From the NCBI GenBank assembly GCA_030645235.1, contig JAUSMV010000030.1, forward strand, positions 62,001 to 126,000: a stretch of DNA of 64,000 bases, in the 5' to 3' direction. This DNA is from Parvibaculum sp. Its GTDB lineage: Bacteria; Pseudomonadota; Alphaproteobacteria; Parvibaculales; Parvibaculaceae. How positions within the stretch are numbered: the first letter of the stretch is position 1; each line of letters begins with the position of its first letter. Below, in pieces: positions 39,290 to 49,497 of this stretch. Under the pieces are notes generated by a model, which saw nothing but the letters and a program-made list of their open reading frames with translations, searched no databases and was not told the origin of the DNA. Position numbers and translations under genes: made by a program.

Positions 39290-40519
39290 TTGAACCGGAC
39301 TTTTGCGCCGTTTTATTCACTGCTGATGGCGACCGCTATTTTGCTGACCGGCAACGGGTTGTTCGGCACGCTTATTCCGCTGCGCGCGGGCATTGAAGGT
39401 TTCACGACAGGCGTGATCGGCTTGCTTGGCAGTGCTTATTTTATCGGCTTTTTGGCAGGTTGTGTGTTCGGGCCGCATGTGGTGCGCCGCGCGGGGCACA
39501 TACGCAGTTTTGCGGCGCTGGCGGGCATCGCGTCCGTCCTGCCGCTGATACATGAGTTGGTGATTGACCCCTGGGTCTGGGCTGTCCTGCGCGTGGCTCA
39601 CGGCTTTGCCTTTGCGGGCCTCTATATGGTGATTGAAAGCTGGCTCAATGAGCGCGCGACCAACGAAACGCGGGGACGGCTTTTTTCGGTTTACCTGATC
39701 ATCAATTTCAGCTCGATCACGCTTGGTCAGTTCATGCTCAATCTGGCAGACCCTGCTCACTTCACGCTTTTTGCCATTGTGTCGATGCTGACCTCGCTGG
39801 CGCTGGTGCCGATTTCACTGTCAACAACGGTGCAGCCTGCGCCGCTGGCCTCGACGGACATTTTCATTCTGAAACTCTACAAGATTTCGCCCGTCGGCAT
39901 GATGGGGAGCTTTGTGGTGGGACTCGCCAATGCGCCGTTCTGGACGCTCGGCCCCGTCTTCGCCAAGGATAGCGGGCTTGATTTGTTCGGCGTGTCGGTC
40001 TTCATGACGGCAGCGATTATCGGCGGGGCGCTGGCGCAATGGCCCATCGGGCGCATCTCGGACAAGACCGACCGGCGGCGTGTGATCCTCGCGCTCTGCA
40101 TCGGTTCGATTGGCGCGGAACTGGCGATGGTCGCGGCGCGCGGCGCAGAGGCGCATAATTTCATGCTGCTGGCGGGCTTCCTCTTCGGCGTGACATCGCT
40201 GACGCTCTATTCCGTCTGCGTCGCGCATACGAATGATCATGCCTCGCGCGAAAGCTTTGTCAGCGTGTCGGGCGGCTTGCTGCTCGTCTATGCGCTGGGC
40301 GCGATTGTCGGGCCGTCGGCCGCATCATTCGGCGCGGGCTTTTACGGCATGTCGTTTATTTTCATCTTCGGCGCCGGCGTGCATGTCCTGTTCGGGCTGT
40401 TCACGCTTTACCGGATTTCGATGAGCCCGGCGGTATCGCTCCATGAGAAGATGGATTTTGCGGTGGTGCCTGATCCGGCGAGCGATCCCTCGAGTGAGCT
40501 GGATCCAAGGGCGCAGTAG
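39290..40519 (+). CDS. MFS transporter, YcaD-like
   Basis: 409 residues if started at the TTG at 39290, which has GGAG seven bases upstream; the GTG at 39248 and ATG at 39326 are alternatives. About 12 membrane helices. Motif-A-like loop GPHVVRRAGHIRSF between helices 2 and 3, ARVAHGFAFAGLYMVIESWLNE in the first half, and GRISDKTDRRRVIL in the second half, as in the YcaD-like group. Substrate not known. It is convergent with hupB across a shared terminator. Confidence 0.85.
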   Translation: MNRTFAPFYSLLMATAILLTGNGLFGTLIPLRAGIEGFTTGVIGLLGSAYFIGFLAGCVFGPHVVRRAGHIRSFAALAGIASVLPLIHELVIDPWVWAVLRVAHGFAFAGLYMVIESWLNERATNETRGRLFSVYLIINFSSITLGQFMLNLADPAHFTLFAIVSMLTSLALVPISLSTTVQPAPLASTDIFILKLYKISPVGMMGSFVVGLANAPFWTLGPVFAKDSGLDLFGVSVFMTAAIIGGALAQWPIGRISDKTDRRRVILALCIGSIGAELAMVAARGAEAHNFMLLAGFLFGVTSLTLYSVCVAHTNDHASRESFVSVSGGLLLVYALGAIVGPSAASFGAGFYGMSFIFIFGAGVHVLFGLFTLYRISMSPAVSLHEKMDFAVVPDPASDPSSELDPRAQ

Positions 40520-40528
40520 AAAATAGAA

Positions 40529-40568
40529 CAAAAAAGCCGACAGGCCCATGAGCGGGGCTGTCGGCTTA
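40529..40568 (-). terminator. hupB terminator
   Basis: Arms AAGCCGACAGCCCC / GGGCCTGTCGGCTT (one bulge) followed on the minus strand by TTTTTTG. It also folds on the plus strand and may serve the MFS gene. Confidence 0.85.
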
Positions 40569-40588
40569 TGTCCGGTCCGTCAGGCCTA

Positions 40589-40864
40589 TCAGGCGTTGAC
40601 GGCGTCTTTCAGGCCTTTACCGGCCTTGAATTTCGGCTGCTTGGAGGCCGGGATCTGGATGGTTTCACCCGTGCGCGGGTTACGGCCTTCAGTCGCGGCG
40701 CGGGCGGACACGGTGAACGTGCCGAAGCCGACCAGGCGCACTTCATCGCCCTTTTTCAGCGAATCCGTAATCGTGTCGAAAACATAGTCGACGGCCTTGG
40801 TCGCATCGGCTTTCGAAAGACCGGTGCGGTCCGCCACTTCTGCAATGAGATCGTTTTTATTCAC
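40589..40864 (-). CDS. hupB: HU family nucleoid protein
   Basis: DNA-bending histone-like protein, 91 residues, starting with GTG at 40864. Full HU sequence: [20 protein letters not shown] at the N-terminus, VGFGTFTV, and the DNA-binding arm [14 protein letters not shown]. The usual position downstream of lon is kept. A promoter is proposed at 40915-40944, and a terminator follows. Confidence 0.97.
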   Translation of the reverse strand: MNKNDLIAEVADRTGLSKADATKAVDYVFDTITDSLKKGDEVRLVGFGTFTVSARAATEGRNPRTGETIQIPASKQPKFKAGKGLKDAVNA

Positions 40865-40914
40865 GGCTGGCCCCTCAGGAATCGGCGCGGAACTGCGCCT
40901 TTGTGTTAGGCAGG

Positions 40915-40944
40915 ACTTTACCTGCCGCAGCGGAACAGGGTCAA
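40915..40944 (-). promoter_or_regulatory. Putative hupB promoter
   Basis: Minus strand: -35 TTGACC, 18-base spacer, -10 TAAAGT. The start would be about 45 nt before the GTG start codon. The lon terminator just upstream supports independent transcription. Confidence 0.5.
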
Positions 40945-40984
40945 AGAAAAACTCGCGGAAATCTGCGATTCTTTGCCATTATTC

Positions 40985-41016
40985 ACAAAAAAACGGGGGC
41001 ATTTAGCCCCCGTTTC
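40985..41016 (-). terminator. lon terminator
   Basis: Arms AAACGGGGGC / GCCCCCGTTT with a TAAAT-type loop, followed on the minus strand by TTTTGTG, 37 bp after the lon stop. Confidence 0.9.
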
Positions 41017-41051
41017 TGTCTGTTTCCAATCGTTTAGCCTTTTGGGCTCGC

Positions 41052-43496
41052 TTAGTGAGCGAGCGGCGTCTCGGCCACGGGACCACGGCGCTCGGCGGCC
41101 TGCTGGGCCACATAGGCCGCTTCGTCCCATTCAATCGGCTCCGGCATACGCACAAGCGCGTTGCGCAGGACTTCATCAACGGTCGAGACGGGGATGATCT
41201 CCATCAGGTTTTTGACGTTGTCCGGAATGTCGGCCAGGTCTTTTGCATTGTCCTGCGGGATCATCACGCGCTTGATGCCGCCACGGAGCGCCGCGAGGAG
41301 CTTTTCCTTGAGACCGCCGATGGGGAGCACGCGGCCACGCAGCGTGATCTCGCCGGTCATGGCGACATCCTTACGCACCGGAATGCCTGTCATCAGCGAG
41401 ACGATGGCTGTCGCCATGGCAACACCGGCGGACGGACCGTCCTTAGGTGTGGCACCTTCGGGCACATGGACGTGAACGTCCTTGCGCTCAAAAACAGGCG
41501 GCTCGATGCCGAAATGCGTCGCGCGCGAACGAACATAGGAGTTCGCAGCCGAGATCGATTCCTTCATCACGTCTTTCAGATTGCCGGTCACGGTCATCCG
41601 ACCCTTGCCCGGCATCATCACGCCTTCAATCGTCAGCAACTCGCCGCCGACTTCGGTCCATGCGAGGCCAGTGACCACGCCGACCTGATCTTCGCCTTCG
41701 GCTTCACCAAAGCGGTACTTCGGCACGCCTGCGTATTTTTCGATGTTTTCCATCGTGACCGTGATCGCCTTCTTGTCGGAGGTCAGGATTTCCTTCACCG
41801 CTTTACGCGCGAGGTTGTTCAATTCGCGCTCAAGGCTACGCACACCGGCTTCGCGTGTGTAAACGCGGATGACCTGACGCAAGGCCGCTTCGTCGATCGA
41901 CCATTCATTCGCCTTCAGGCCATGGCCTTCAATGGCCTTGGAAATCAGATGGCGACGGGCAATCTCGACCTTCTCGTCTTCGGTGTAACCGGCAAGGCGA
42001 ATGATCTCCATGCGGTCCATCAAAGGTCCGGGAATGTTGAGCGTGTTCGCCGTCGTCACGAACATGACGTCGGACAGATCGTAATCAACTTCGAGATAGT
42101 GATCCGCGAATGTTGAATTCTGTTCCGGATCAAGCACCTCAAGCAGAGCCGATGACGGATCACCGCGGAAGTCCGCGCCCATCTTGTCGATTTCGTCGAG
42201 CAGGAAAAGCGGATTGGTGTGCTTCACCTTCTTCATCGACTGGATAACCTTGCCGGGCATTGAGCCGATATAGGTGCGGCGATGACCACGGATTTCGGCT
42301 TCATCGCGCACGCCGCCAAGCGACATACGCACGAAGTCACGACCGGTCGCCTTCGCAATCGACTTGCCAAGCGAGGTCTTGCCGACGCCGGGCGGGCCGA
42401 CGAGGCAGAGGATCGGGCCTTTGAGCTTGTTCGCGCGGCTCTGCACGGCGAGATATTCAACGATACGCTCTTTGACCTTGTCGAGACCGAAGTGATCGGC
42501 GTCGAGGATTTCCTGCGCGGCGTTCAAATCTTTCCGTACACGGCTCTTCTTGTTCCACGGAACCGTCAGCAGCCAATCGAGATAATTGCGCACCACTGTC
42601 GCTTCGGCCGACATGGGGCTCATCTGCTTGAGCTTCTTCAGCTCAGCGAGTGCCTTTTCGTTGGCGTCTTTCGACAGCTTCGTCTTGGCGATGCGGTCTT
42701 CGAGTTCCCGCATATCGTCTTTGCCGTCTTCGCCGTCGCCGAGCTCCTTCTGAATGGCCTTCATCTGCTCGTTCAGATAATACTCGCGCTGCGTCTTCTC
42801 CATCTGGCGCTTCACGCGCGAGCGGATACGCTTCTCGACCTGAAGCACACTGATCTCACCTTCCATCAGCGAATAGACGCGCTCCAGGCGCTCCGTCACT
42901 GTGGCGAGTTCGAGCAGTTCCTGCTTCTCGGCAATCTTGATGTTGATATGGCTGGCAATCGTGTCAGCGAGCTTGGCCGGATCATCGATCTGCGTGACCG
43001 ACCCCAGAACTTCCGGCGGCACCTTTTTGTTGAGCTTCACATAGCCTTCGAACTGCGTGACGACAGAGCGCGCGAGCGCGTCGAGCTGCTCATCGTCGCT
43101 TTCAGGCTCAATGATGGCTTCGACATTGGCTTCGAAGAATTCTTCATTGTCGAGATAGTCCGCGACGCGCGCGCGGCGCACGCCTTCGACCAGCACCTTG
43201 ACGGTGCCGTCGGGCAATTTCAGAAGCTGCAGGACCGTGCCGATCGTGCCGATTTCGTAGATGTCTTCGATCGACGGATTGTCGTCAGCGGCATTCTTCT
43301 GGGCGACGAGCAGGATCTGCTTGTCGTCCTGCATCACATTTTCCAATGCGCGCACTGATTTTTCGCGGCCGACAAAAAGCGGCACGATCATGTGGGGGAA
43401 CACAACAATGTCGCGCAGCGGCAGGACGGGAAGGACCAGCGGCCCCTTGTCGTCTGAACCGCCCTTCGGCGAGATTGTTTCGTTTTGATCGCTCAT
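41052..43496 (-). CDS. lon: ATP-dependent protease Lon
   Basis: Cytoplasmic AAA+ serine protease, 814 residues from [11 protein letters not shown] at 43496; the in-frame extension to 43553 is not conserved. N-terminal substrate domain ([18 protein letters not shown]), Walker [10 protein letters not shown] near residue 370, Walker [12 protein letters not shown], and the protease domain with the Ser-Lys dyad ([14 protein letters not shown] and the later [15 protein letters not shown] region). It degrades misfolded proteins and specific regulators. A long hairpin at 43712-43743 separates it from clpX. Confidence 0.97.
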   Translation of the reverse strand: MSDQNETISPKGGSDDKGPLVLPVLPLRDIVVFPHMIVPLFVGREKSVRALENVMQDDKQILLVAQKNAADDNPSIEDIYEIGTIGTVLQLLKLPDGTVKVLVEGVRRARVADYLDNEEFFEANVEAIIEPESDDEQLDALARSVVTQFEGYVKLNKKVPPEVLGSVTQIDDPAKLADTIASHINIKIAEKQELLELATVTERLERVYSLMEGEISVLQVEKRIRSRVKRQMEKTQREYYLNEQMKAIQKELGDGEDGKDDMRELEDRIAKTKLSKDANEKALAELKKLKQMSPMSAEATVVRNYLDWLLTVPWNKKSRVRKDLNAAQEILDADHFGLDKVKERIVEYLAVQSRANKLKGPILCLVGPPGVGKTSLGKSIAKATGRDFVRMSLGGVRDEAEIRGHRRTYIGSMPGKVIQSMKKVKHTNPLFLLDEIDKMGADFRGDPSSALLEVLDPEQNSTFADHYLEVDYDLSDVMFVTTANTLNIPGPLMDRMEIIRLAGYTEDEKVEIARRHLISKAIEGHGLKANEWSIDEAALRQVIRVYTREAGVRSLERELNNLARKAVKEILTSDKKAITVTMENIEKYAGVPKYRFGEAEGEDQVGVVTGLAWTEVGGELLTIEGVMMPGKGRMTVTGNLKDVMKESISAANSYVRSRATHFGIEPPVFERKDVHVHVPEGATPKDGPSAGVAMATAIVSLMTGIPVRKDVAMTGEITLRGRVLPIGGLKEKLLAALRGGIKRVMIPQDNAKDLADIPDNVKNLMEIIPVSTVDEVLRNALVRMPEPIEWDEAAYVAQQAAERRGPVAETPLAH

Positions 43497-43711
43497 ATTC
43501 TGATCCCTGCTTTGTCTGATCGTCCCGACGGCGCTCCACTCTAACATCCACATACTTGAGAGAATGTTGAGGGCGAAACAGTGATGTCCAGATTACGAGA
43601 TTCGCGGCGTAAATACCGGCAAATGCTACGCGGTAAATTCTTTACCTTTTAGAACCGGATCACCTGTTTCGGCGGTGGGACTGGACCTCGATTGGTCCTG
43701 TTGAGAGAAAC

Positions 43712-43743
43712 GTGGTCCTGAAAGCCCCGGCTTTCAAGACCAC
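43712..43743 (-). promoter_or_regulatory. Long hairpin in clpX-lon spacer
   Basis: Fourteen-base arms GTGGTCCTGAAAGC / GCTTTCAAGACCAC with a single mismatch and a four-base loop, 72 bp after the clpX stop. On the minus strand it is followed by GTTTCTC, a weak T-tract, so it may be the clpX terminator or an mRNA processing signal ahead of lon. Confidence 0.55.
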
Positions 43744-43814
43744 CTTCATTCATTTAAGGAACGGGCTTCACTCCGCCGCACCCGATCAATCCATAATTTT
43801 CCGACTTTGGAAAA

Positions 43815-45083
43815 TCAGGCGCCGGTCGTTCCTGTATCGCCCTTGCGCTCCGCATAGATGTAGAGCGGACGCGCTTTGCCTTCGACGACTTCGGCGCTGA
43901 TGACGACTTCCTCGACGCCTTCCAGCGTCGGCAGGTCATACATCGTGTCGAGCAAAATGGCTTCCATGATGGAGCGCAAACCACGCGCGCCTGTCTTGCG
44001 TTCAATGGCGCGTTTGGCAATCGCCATCAGCGAGTCCGCCGCGAAAGACAGCTTCACATTTTCCATTTCGAAGAGGCGCTCATACTGCCGCACGAGCGCG
44101 TTTTTCGGCTCGGTCAGAATCTGCATCAATGCCGTTTCGTCGAGATCCTCAAGCGTGGCAAGCACCGGCATACGACCGACAAATTCGGGGATGAGACCGA
44201 ACTTGAGCAAATCTTCCGGCTCCAGCTCTTTCAGCAATTCGCCTGTGCGGCGATCATCAGCCGAGCGCACCGTCGCACCGAAGCCGATGCCCGAACCCTT
44301 GCCGCGACTGCCGATGATCTTTTCCAAACCGGCAAAGGCACCGCCGCAGATGAAAAGGATGTTCGTCGTATCGACCTGCAAAAATTCCTGCTGGGGATGC
44401 TTGCGGCCACCTTGCGGCGGAACGGAAGCAACCGTGCCTTCCATGATCTTCAACAGCGCCTGCTGCACGCCTTCACCCGACACGTCACGTGTGATCGACG
44501 GGTTGTCAGACTTGCGGCTGATCTTGTCCACTTCGTCGATATAGACGATGCCGCGCTGGGCGCGTTCGACATTGTAGTCGGCGGACTGGAGCAGTTTCAG
44601 AATGATGTTTTCAACGTCTTCACCGACATAGCCGGCTTCGGTCAGCGTCGTCGCGTCAGCCATGGTGAACGGCACATCGAGAATGCGCGCGAGCGTCTGG
44701 GCCAGAAGCGTCTTGCCGCAACCCGTCGGGCCGATCAGCAGGATGTTCGACTTCGCCAGTTCGACGTCGTTGTTCTTGGCCGCGTGATTGAGGCGCTTGT
44801 AATGATTGTGGACCGCGACCGCGAGCACGCGCTTGGCATGCATCTGACCGATCACATAATCGTCCAGCACTTTGCTGATTTCCTGCGGCGTGGGAACACC
44901 GTCACGCGACTTCACGAGCGAGGATTTATTTTCCTCACGGATGATGTCCATGCAGAGTTCGACACATTCGTCGCAGATAAAGACCGTGGGTCCCGCGATC
45001 AGCTTCCGCACTTCATGCTGGCTCTTGCCGCAGAAGGAGCAGTAAAGCGTATTCTTGGAGTCACCGCCGCTGACTTTGCTCAT
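43815..45083 (-). CDS. clpX: ClpX ATPase subunit of ClpXP protease
   Basis: AAA+ unfoldase, 422 residues. N-terminal zinc-binding domain [11 protein letters not shown]...CDECVELC (residues about 14-45), Walker A GPTGCGKT, pore loop GYVGEDVE, Walker [11 protein letters not shown], and the [19 protein letters not shown] segment. It includes the IGF-type loop region for ClpP docking. It lies 347 bp after clpP instead of directly adjacent. Confidence 0.97.
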   Translation of the reverse strand: MSKVSGGDSKNTLYCSFCGKSQHEVRKLIAGPTVFICDECVELCMDIIREENKSSLVKSRDGVPTPQEISKVLDDYVIGQMHAKRVLAVAVHNHYKRLNHAAKNNDVELAKSNILLIGPTGCGKTLLAQTLARILDVPFTMADATTLTEAGYVGEDVENIILKLLQSADYNVERAQRGIVYIDEVDKISRKSDNPSITRDVSGEGVQQALLKIMEGTVASVPPQGGRKHPQQEFLQVDTTNILFICGGAFAGLEKIIGSRGKGSGIGFGATVRSADDRRTGELLKELEPEDLLKFGLIPEFVGRMPVLATLEDLDETALMQILTEPKNALVRQYERLFEMENVKLSFAADSLMAIAKRAIERKTGARGLRSIMEAILLDTMYDLPTLEGVEEVVISAEVVEGKARPLYIYAERKGDTGTTGA

Positions 45084-45430
45084 AGAGGAACTCCTTGGGA
45101 TCTGACGACAGACCGGAAATTGTCTGCCGCAGATGCCGAACCGATAAAGCCAAGTCCTTCAAACCGTTGAAAGACTCAAATTAACAACCGCCCGTCACCT
45201 TCAAGACATGTGAGCATGTTAAGCGCGGAGGGATCAAGAATTCATTACACCCCGGCTTAACGCGCTTTCACACTTTTTGGTCCTTTTTGCATGAAAAACA
45301 CGCCTTAACGGCTCAACTTTGCGGCAATTGATGCTCAAAGTGTTACCAGCGTGTCTGCCTGAAGAGACCAGACAGTGCCAGGCAGAGATTGTCGCTTAGG
45401 GCGACGCAACGGAAGCTTTGCTTCGCCGCG
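45084..45430 (-). other. clpP-clpX intergenic region
   Basis: No ORF with coding character seen. The gap holds a short hairpin after clpP, A/T-rich tracts (AAAAAGGACCAAAAAG) and inverted TTAAGCGC/GCGCTTAA-like elements around 45220-45270. It presumably carries a clpX promoter, but I cannot point to a convincing -35/-10 pair. Confidence 0.4.
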
Positions 45431-46060
45431 TCACTTATCCTTTGCAGCGTCTTCCGCACGCGCGACGCCGACATGGTCAACGATGCCAAAATCCTTTGCC
45501 TGTTCCGGGCTCATGAAATTGTCGCGTTCCAGCGCATCCTGCACAATTTTCAGGTCTTTGCCGGTGTGCTTGACGTAGATGTTGTTCAGTTTTTCACGAA
45601 TCAAAAGCGTTTCACGGGCGTGAATTTCAATGTCTGTGGCCTGGCCCTGGAAACCGCCTGACGGCTGATGGACCATGATGCGCGAGCTCGGCAGCGCATA
45701 GCGCATGCCTTTTTCACCTGCACAGAGAATGAGCGACCCCATCGACGCGGCCTGACCGAGACAGACTGTCGCAACCGGCGGACGGATATGCTGCATGGTG
45801 TCGTAAATCGCCAGACCGGAGGTCACAACGCCGCCCGGTGAGTTGATGTACATGTAAATTTCTTTTTTCGGGTTCTCGGCTTCAAGAAACAGAAGCTGCG
45901 CCGTCACAACCGTCGCCATGCCGTCTTCAAACTGGCCGGTGATGAAAATGATGCGCTCCTTCAGGAGGCGCGAGAAAATGTCGTATGCGCGTTCGCCGCG
46001 GTTGGTCTGTTCGACCACCATCGGCACGAGGTTCATATAGGTCGCTAGCGGGTCGTTCAT
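45431..46060 (-). CDS. clpP: ClpP protease catalytic subunit
   Basis: Serine protease ring subunit, 209 residues from the ATG at 46060 (GGAG site; a GTG one codon upstream is possible). Catalytic Ser in [13 protein letters not shown], His in [13 protein letters not shown], and the conserved [14 protein letters not shown] strand. Works with ClpX and ClpA. Normally next to tig, but here separated from it by a decarboxylase and a TPR-protein gene. Confidence 0.97.
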   Translation of the reverse strand: MNDPLATYMNLVPMVVEQTNRGERAYDIFSRLLKERIIFITGQFEDGMATVVTAQLLFLEAENPKKEIYMYINSPGGVVTSGLAIYDTMQHIRPPVATVCLGQAASMGSLILCAGEKGMRYALPSSRIMVHQPSGGFQGQATDIEIHARETLLIREKLNNIYVKHTGKDLKIVQDALERDNFMSPEQAKDFGIVDHVGVARAEDAAKDK

Positions 46061-46224
46061 CACATCTCCTGAGCGTCAGCGCGCATATCTGTCGCAAATT
46101 TGGTCGTAGAATCTCAGAGCCTACTGTCCGCCAAGCCTCACGGCGAGTCACGGCTTTACCTGCCCTATCTGACATAAATTGATTCGGTAAAGAGACAGTG
46201 CATCAAGATCATCGGTGAACATAT

Positions 46225-46266
46225 AGGATTTGCTAGGGTAGTTTTCACTACCCTCGCCAAAATCCT
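46225..46266 (-). terminator. Hairpin after the decarboxylase gene
   Basis: Inner perfect stem AGGGTAGT-GAAA-ACTACCCT (minus strand; GAAA tetraloop) inside an outer AGGATTT / AAATCCT pairing, 34 bp after the stop codon. No long T-run, so it may be a terminator or a stabilising 3' end. Confidence 0.55.
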
Positions 46267-46299
46267 TAATACCCACAGCAGGTTGGGGGTTATCGATGC

Positions 46300-47619
46300 T
46301 TAAATGCAGACGCTCGCAAGCGGCGGGAAGCCGTTAAACGCCACGGCAGAATATGTCGTGGTGTAGGCACCTGTGGCGAGGATCCAGACCTTGTCACCGG
46401 CGACCAGCGAGACCGGCAGACGATAATCGGCCTTCTCATAGAGAATATCGGCGCTGTCACAGGTGGGACCGGCGAGCACGACGGGCGAGGTTTCTTCGCC
46501 GTCATGGGGTGTCGTCAGACGATATTTGATGGCTTCGTCCATTGTCTCGGCAAGCCCGTGGAACTTGCCCACGTCGAGATAGACCCATCGTCGCGTGTCG
46601 CTGCCGCCCTTCTGGGAGACGAGCACCACTTCGGACTGGATGACACCGGCATCGCCGACAATGCCGCGCCCCGGCTCAACGATGACTTCGGGCTGATCGG
46701 CACCGAAGCGCGCGGTCAGCGCATTGCGGATCGCTTCGCCGTAAGCGGCGATCGAAGGCACGTCTGTGCGATAGCGCGACGGGAAGCCGCCGCCCATATT
46801 GACCATGCGCAGTTTGATGCCGCGGCGCGCAACTTCTTCAAACAGCGACACGGTCTGCGACAGCGCCTTGTCGTATTGCGTGAGGTCTGTCTGCTGTGAG
46901 CCGACATGGAACGAGACGCCATAGGGGTCGAGACCCAGCTCCTGCGCGCGCACCAGCAGGTCAGCGGCCATCTCAGGCTCGCAACCGAACTTGCGCGACA
47001 GCGGCCACTCGGCGCCTTCACACTGCATCAGCACACGGACATAGACTTTGGACTTCGGAGCCACGCGGGCGATTTTTTCGAGTTCGGCGTCGCTGTCGAA
47101 GGCGAACATGCGCACGCCCTTTTTATAGGCGTCGGCAATGTCGCGTTCTTTCTTGATCGTGTTGCCAAACGACAGGCGGTCCGGCGACACGCCATGGCCG
47201 AGGCAGAGATCAATCTCGCCCATGCTGGCTGTGTCGAAGGATGAACCGAGGCCCGCGAGGCGCGAGACGATCTCGTCAGCCGGGTTCGCCTTCACGGCAT
47301 AGAAGATGCGCGCGTCGGGGAGCGAGGTGGCAAGCTCGGAGAAGTTATGAGCGACAATGTCCACGTCCACCACAAGGCAGGGCGAAGGCAGATCAGCCGT
47401 GGCGAGATAGCGCGCGATCTTGGGCGGCAAGCCACCCCGTTCGCTCGGCATCTCTGCGGCAGAGGGCACCACGACAAAGGGTTTGCGACGGGCGACAGGC
47501 TTGCGAGCAGCCTTAGACGCAGCAGTTGCCTTGTCGGACACTTGCTCAGCCTGAACTGAAAGGTCGGATTTTGTAGAAATGCGCGAGCGGGCACGGCGGC
47601 CCGTATTGGAGGCGAACAT
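46300..47619 (-). CDS. Ornithine/lysine decarboxylase, PLP group IV
   Basis: 439 residues from the ATG at 47619 (AAAGGG site). Eukaryotic-type ornithine decarboxylase fold: PLP Lys in ARIFYAVKANP, SFHVGSQQ, the phosphate-binding NMGGGFP, EPGRGIVGDAG, and the active-site Cys in GPTCDSADILY near the C-terminus. It makes putrescine or cadaverine; relatives act on both substrates. Odd: the first 60 residues are a basic, Ala/Lys/Arg-rich low-complexity extension absent from most family members. A long leader (about 150 nt or more) precedes it. It stands alone on its strand between clpP and the divergent TPR gene. Confidence 0.9.
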   Translation of the reverse strand: MFASNTGRRARSRISTKSDLSVQAEQVSDKATAASKAARKPVARRKPFVVVPSAAEMPSERGGLPPKIARYLATADLPSPCLVVDVDIVAHNFSELATSLPDARIFYAVKANPADEIVSRLAGLGSSFDTASMGEIDLCLGHGVSPDRLSFGNTIKKERDIADAYKKGVRMFAFDSDAELEKIARVAPKSKVYVRVLMQCEGAEWPLSRKFGCEPEMAADLLVRAQELGLDPYGVSFHVGSQQTDLTQYDKALSQTVSLFEEVARRGIKLRMVNMGGGFPSRYRTDVPSIAAYGEAIRNALTARFGADQPEVIVEPGRGIVGDAGVIQSEVVLVSQKGGSDTRRWVYLDVGKFHGLAETMDEAIKYRLTTPHDGEETSPVVLAGPTCDSADILYEKADYRLPVSLVAGDKVWILATGAYTTTYSAVAFNGFPPLASVCI

Positions 47620-47909
47620 CGTCAACACCCTTTAAGACCCGGCTTCCACCGGCGTGATCAAAAAGGACGCTTCCGTCGTTGCATAAACCTACTAAGGGCC
47701 AGTGGCACGTGCGTGTGCGTCGTGAGGGGAGACTTAAGGTCACATGTGAATCGACGCAAGGGTTTTTTTGGCTTCGCGGAAAGTTTTTTACTAATAAAAC
47801 ATTAATGTTACGGGCCATGTTTTGGCCGCATTTTGCAGATGGCCCCGCTTGACCCTCCTCCCCGCCTTCCGGAGTATCGCTGACGGGGAAATTAGTCGGG
47901 GGACGGAAG

Positions 47910-49172
47910 ATGAATTGGTGGAAGCGGGGCGCGATTGGTCTGGTGCTGTTTGTCGTGTTGGCTTTCGCCGCGATCATCGCCTACGGCCTGCTGGGCGATG
48001 GACCCCGCGCGGAACGGGCGATGAGAAAAGGCAGTTACGCTGAAGCAGTGCACTTCTACGACAAAGCACTCTCTCATAGCTATTTGCCGACGCGCATGCG
48101 GGCCGGAGTGACCGCCAAACGCGCTATTGCGCAGGGATGGCTCGGCCATTACGACGCAGCGCTCGCGGGTTTCAATGACTCGCTGAGGCTCAATCCCGAT
48201 GACGCATTGGCCTATTCCGCGCGCGGCACCTTGTACGGGCTGCGGCTTGAATGGACACAGGCATTTAAAGACGTGGACAAGGCCCTCAGCCTGAGTCCGG
48301 GCAATGTGATGATACTGAAGCAGCGGGCGATGATGTACAGGGCGAACCTCGACCTTGAGCACGCAGTAGCCGCTGCTAAAACTTTACGCGAGGCTGATCC
48401 GCAAGACACTGAAGCTTATTATCTGGAAGCCGATGGTCTGACCCGCATGGGTAAGACCGACAAGGCCCTCACCGTGATCGCGTCTATTCCGATCAAGAGC
48501 GGTCAGGAGGCGGAAATCTATGCTGATCGTGGCCACACATTCGCAGCCCTCGGCGCATATGATCTTGCTGCCCGCGACATTGAGCAGGCGCTGCGTCTGG
48601 CTCCCGAGAGAGCTGAGACATATTGGAAGCGGTCGGGTTATTTTTCGCGTCAGGGCCAGTATGAACTGATGTTCAAAGATTTGGACCACAGCATTGAACT
48701 CGATCCGAAAAATAGCCGCGTTTGGTATAGCCGTGGACGTGAATACTATCAGGCAGGCGATTATCGCGCGGCGCATAACGACCTGATGCAATCGGTCAAA
48801 CTCGACCCCGCTCTCCTTTATCAGTTTCTCTGGTTACATCTGGCCGATGTACGGTTGAATGAAGATGATCGCGGCGCGCTATCGCGCATTCTCGCAAGCG
48901 ACAAAAATAAAGACTGGCCACGACCTGTGCTTGAGTTTTTTGCAGGTCAGCGTGACGAGGTATCCTTGCGTGCGAATGCCGCAGACAAAGTGGCACCCGC
49001 ATTCGCCCTTAATCATTTATGCGAGGCGACTTATTATGCAGGTGCGCTTTATCTGGCGAAGGGTCAGCGCGAAAAGGCTTTGCCGCTACTGCATGAGGCC
49101 GCAGAAAAATGCGTATGGGGCGGCATTGAGCAATTTTCTGCAGAGCGTGATCTGAAGTCGCTGAGAAAATGA
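47910..49172 (+). CDS. Membrane-anchored TPR protein
   Basis: 420 residues; one N-terminal membrane segment (about 8-28, IGLVLFVVLAFAAIIAYGLL), no cleavage site, then roughly eight tetratricopeptide-like repeats, e.g. RALQGWLGHYDAALAGFNDSL-type units recognisable by GHYDAALAGFNDSLRLNPDD and GAYDLAARDIEQALRLAPER. It probably faces the periplasm and scaffolds other proteins. No enzyme domain. It is convergent with tig; a dispersed repeat lies in the gap. Confidence 0.8.
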   Translation: MNWWKRGAIGLVLFVVLAFAAIIAYGLLGDGPRAERAMRKGSYAEAVHFYDKALSHSYLPTRMRAGVTAKRAIAQGWLGHYDAALAGFNDSLRLNPDDALAYSARGTLYGLRLEWTQAFKDVDKALSLSPGNVMILKQRAMMYRANLDLEHAVAAAKTLREADPQDTEAYYLEADGLTRMGKTDKALTVIASIPIKSGQEAEIYADRGHTFAALGAYDLAARDIEQALRLAPERAETYWKRSGYFSRQGQYELMFKDLDHSIELDPKNSRVWYSRGREYYQAGDYRAAHNDLMQSVKLDPALLYQFLWLHLADVRLNEDDRGALSRILASDKNKDWPRPVLEFFAGQRDEVSLRANAADKVAPAFALNHLCEATYYAGALYLAKGQREKALPLLHEAAEKCVWGGIEQFSAERDLKSLRK

Positions 49173-49250
49173 GGGGATAAGTTTTCTCCCCTGCGTCGCG
49201 CTCCCTCCTCCGCCGACAGCCGACAAAAACCGGGCATAGATTTATTTCAT

Positions 49251-49360
49251 CGCCCCTATCCCCGCCCGGGGATTTTCTTTTCCGGCCATCGCGCCGACAC
49301 TCAACGAACTGACCAACGATCTCTGCATGGAAACACTCGATCTCTTGCAAGAAATCTCAA
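49251..49360 (+). repeat. Dispersed 21-bp-unit repeat, copy 2
   Basis: Shares with copy 3 a left block CGCCCCTATCCCCGCC and the GACACTC...GAACTGAC block, and with both other copies the core of two 21-bp units (49318-49338 and 49339-49359) each beginning GATCTCT. The terminal CACTCGAAATTTCGAGTG palindrome is missing here. Located 79 bp after the TPR gene stop, between it and the convergent tig gene. Confidence 0.8.
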
Positions 49361-49449
49361 CTGATCAGAGCTTGTCTCGGGTTCGTTCCGGGAAATTCGG
49401 GACTTTGAACCTCATTTATCCCCCGCTACATCTAGTACCCCACGGACAA

Positions 49450-49481
49450 CAAAAAAGGCCCGGATTGCGCCGGGCCTTTTC
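49450..49481 (-). terminator. tig terminator
   Basis: Arms AAAGGCCCGG / CCGGGCCTTT with a six-base loop and TTTTTTG on the minus strand, 17 bp after the tig stop codon. Confidence 0.93.
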
Positions 49482-49497
49482 ATCCGTGTGAAGACAA

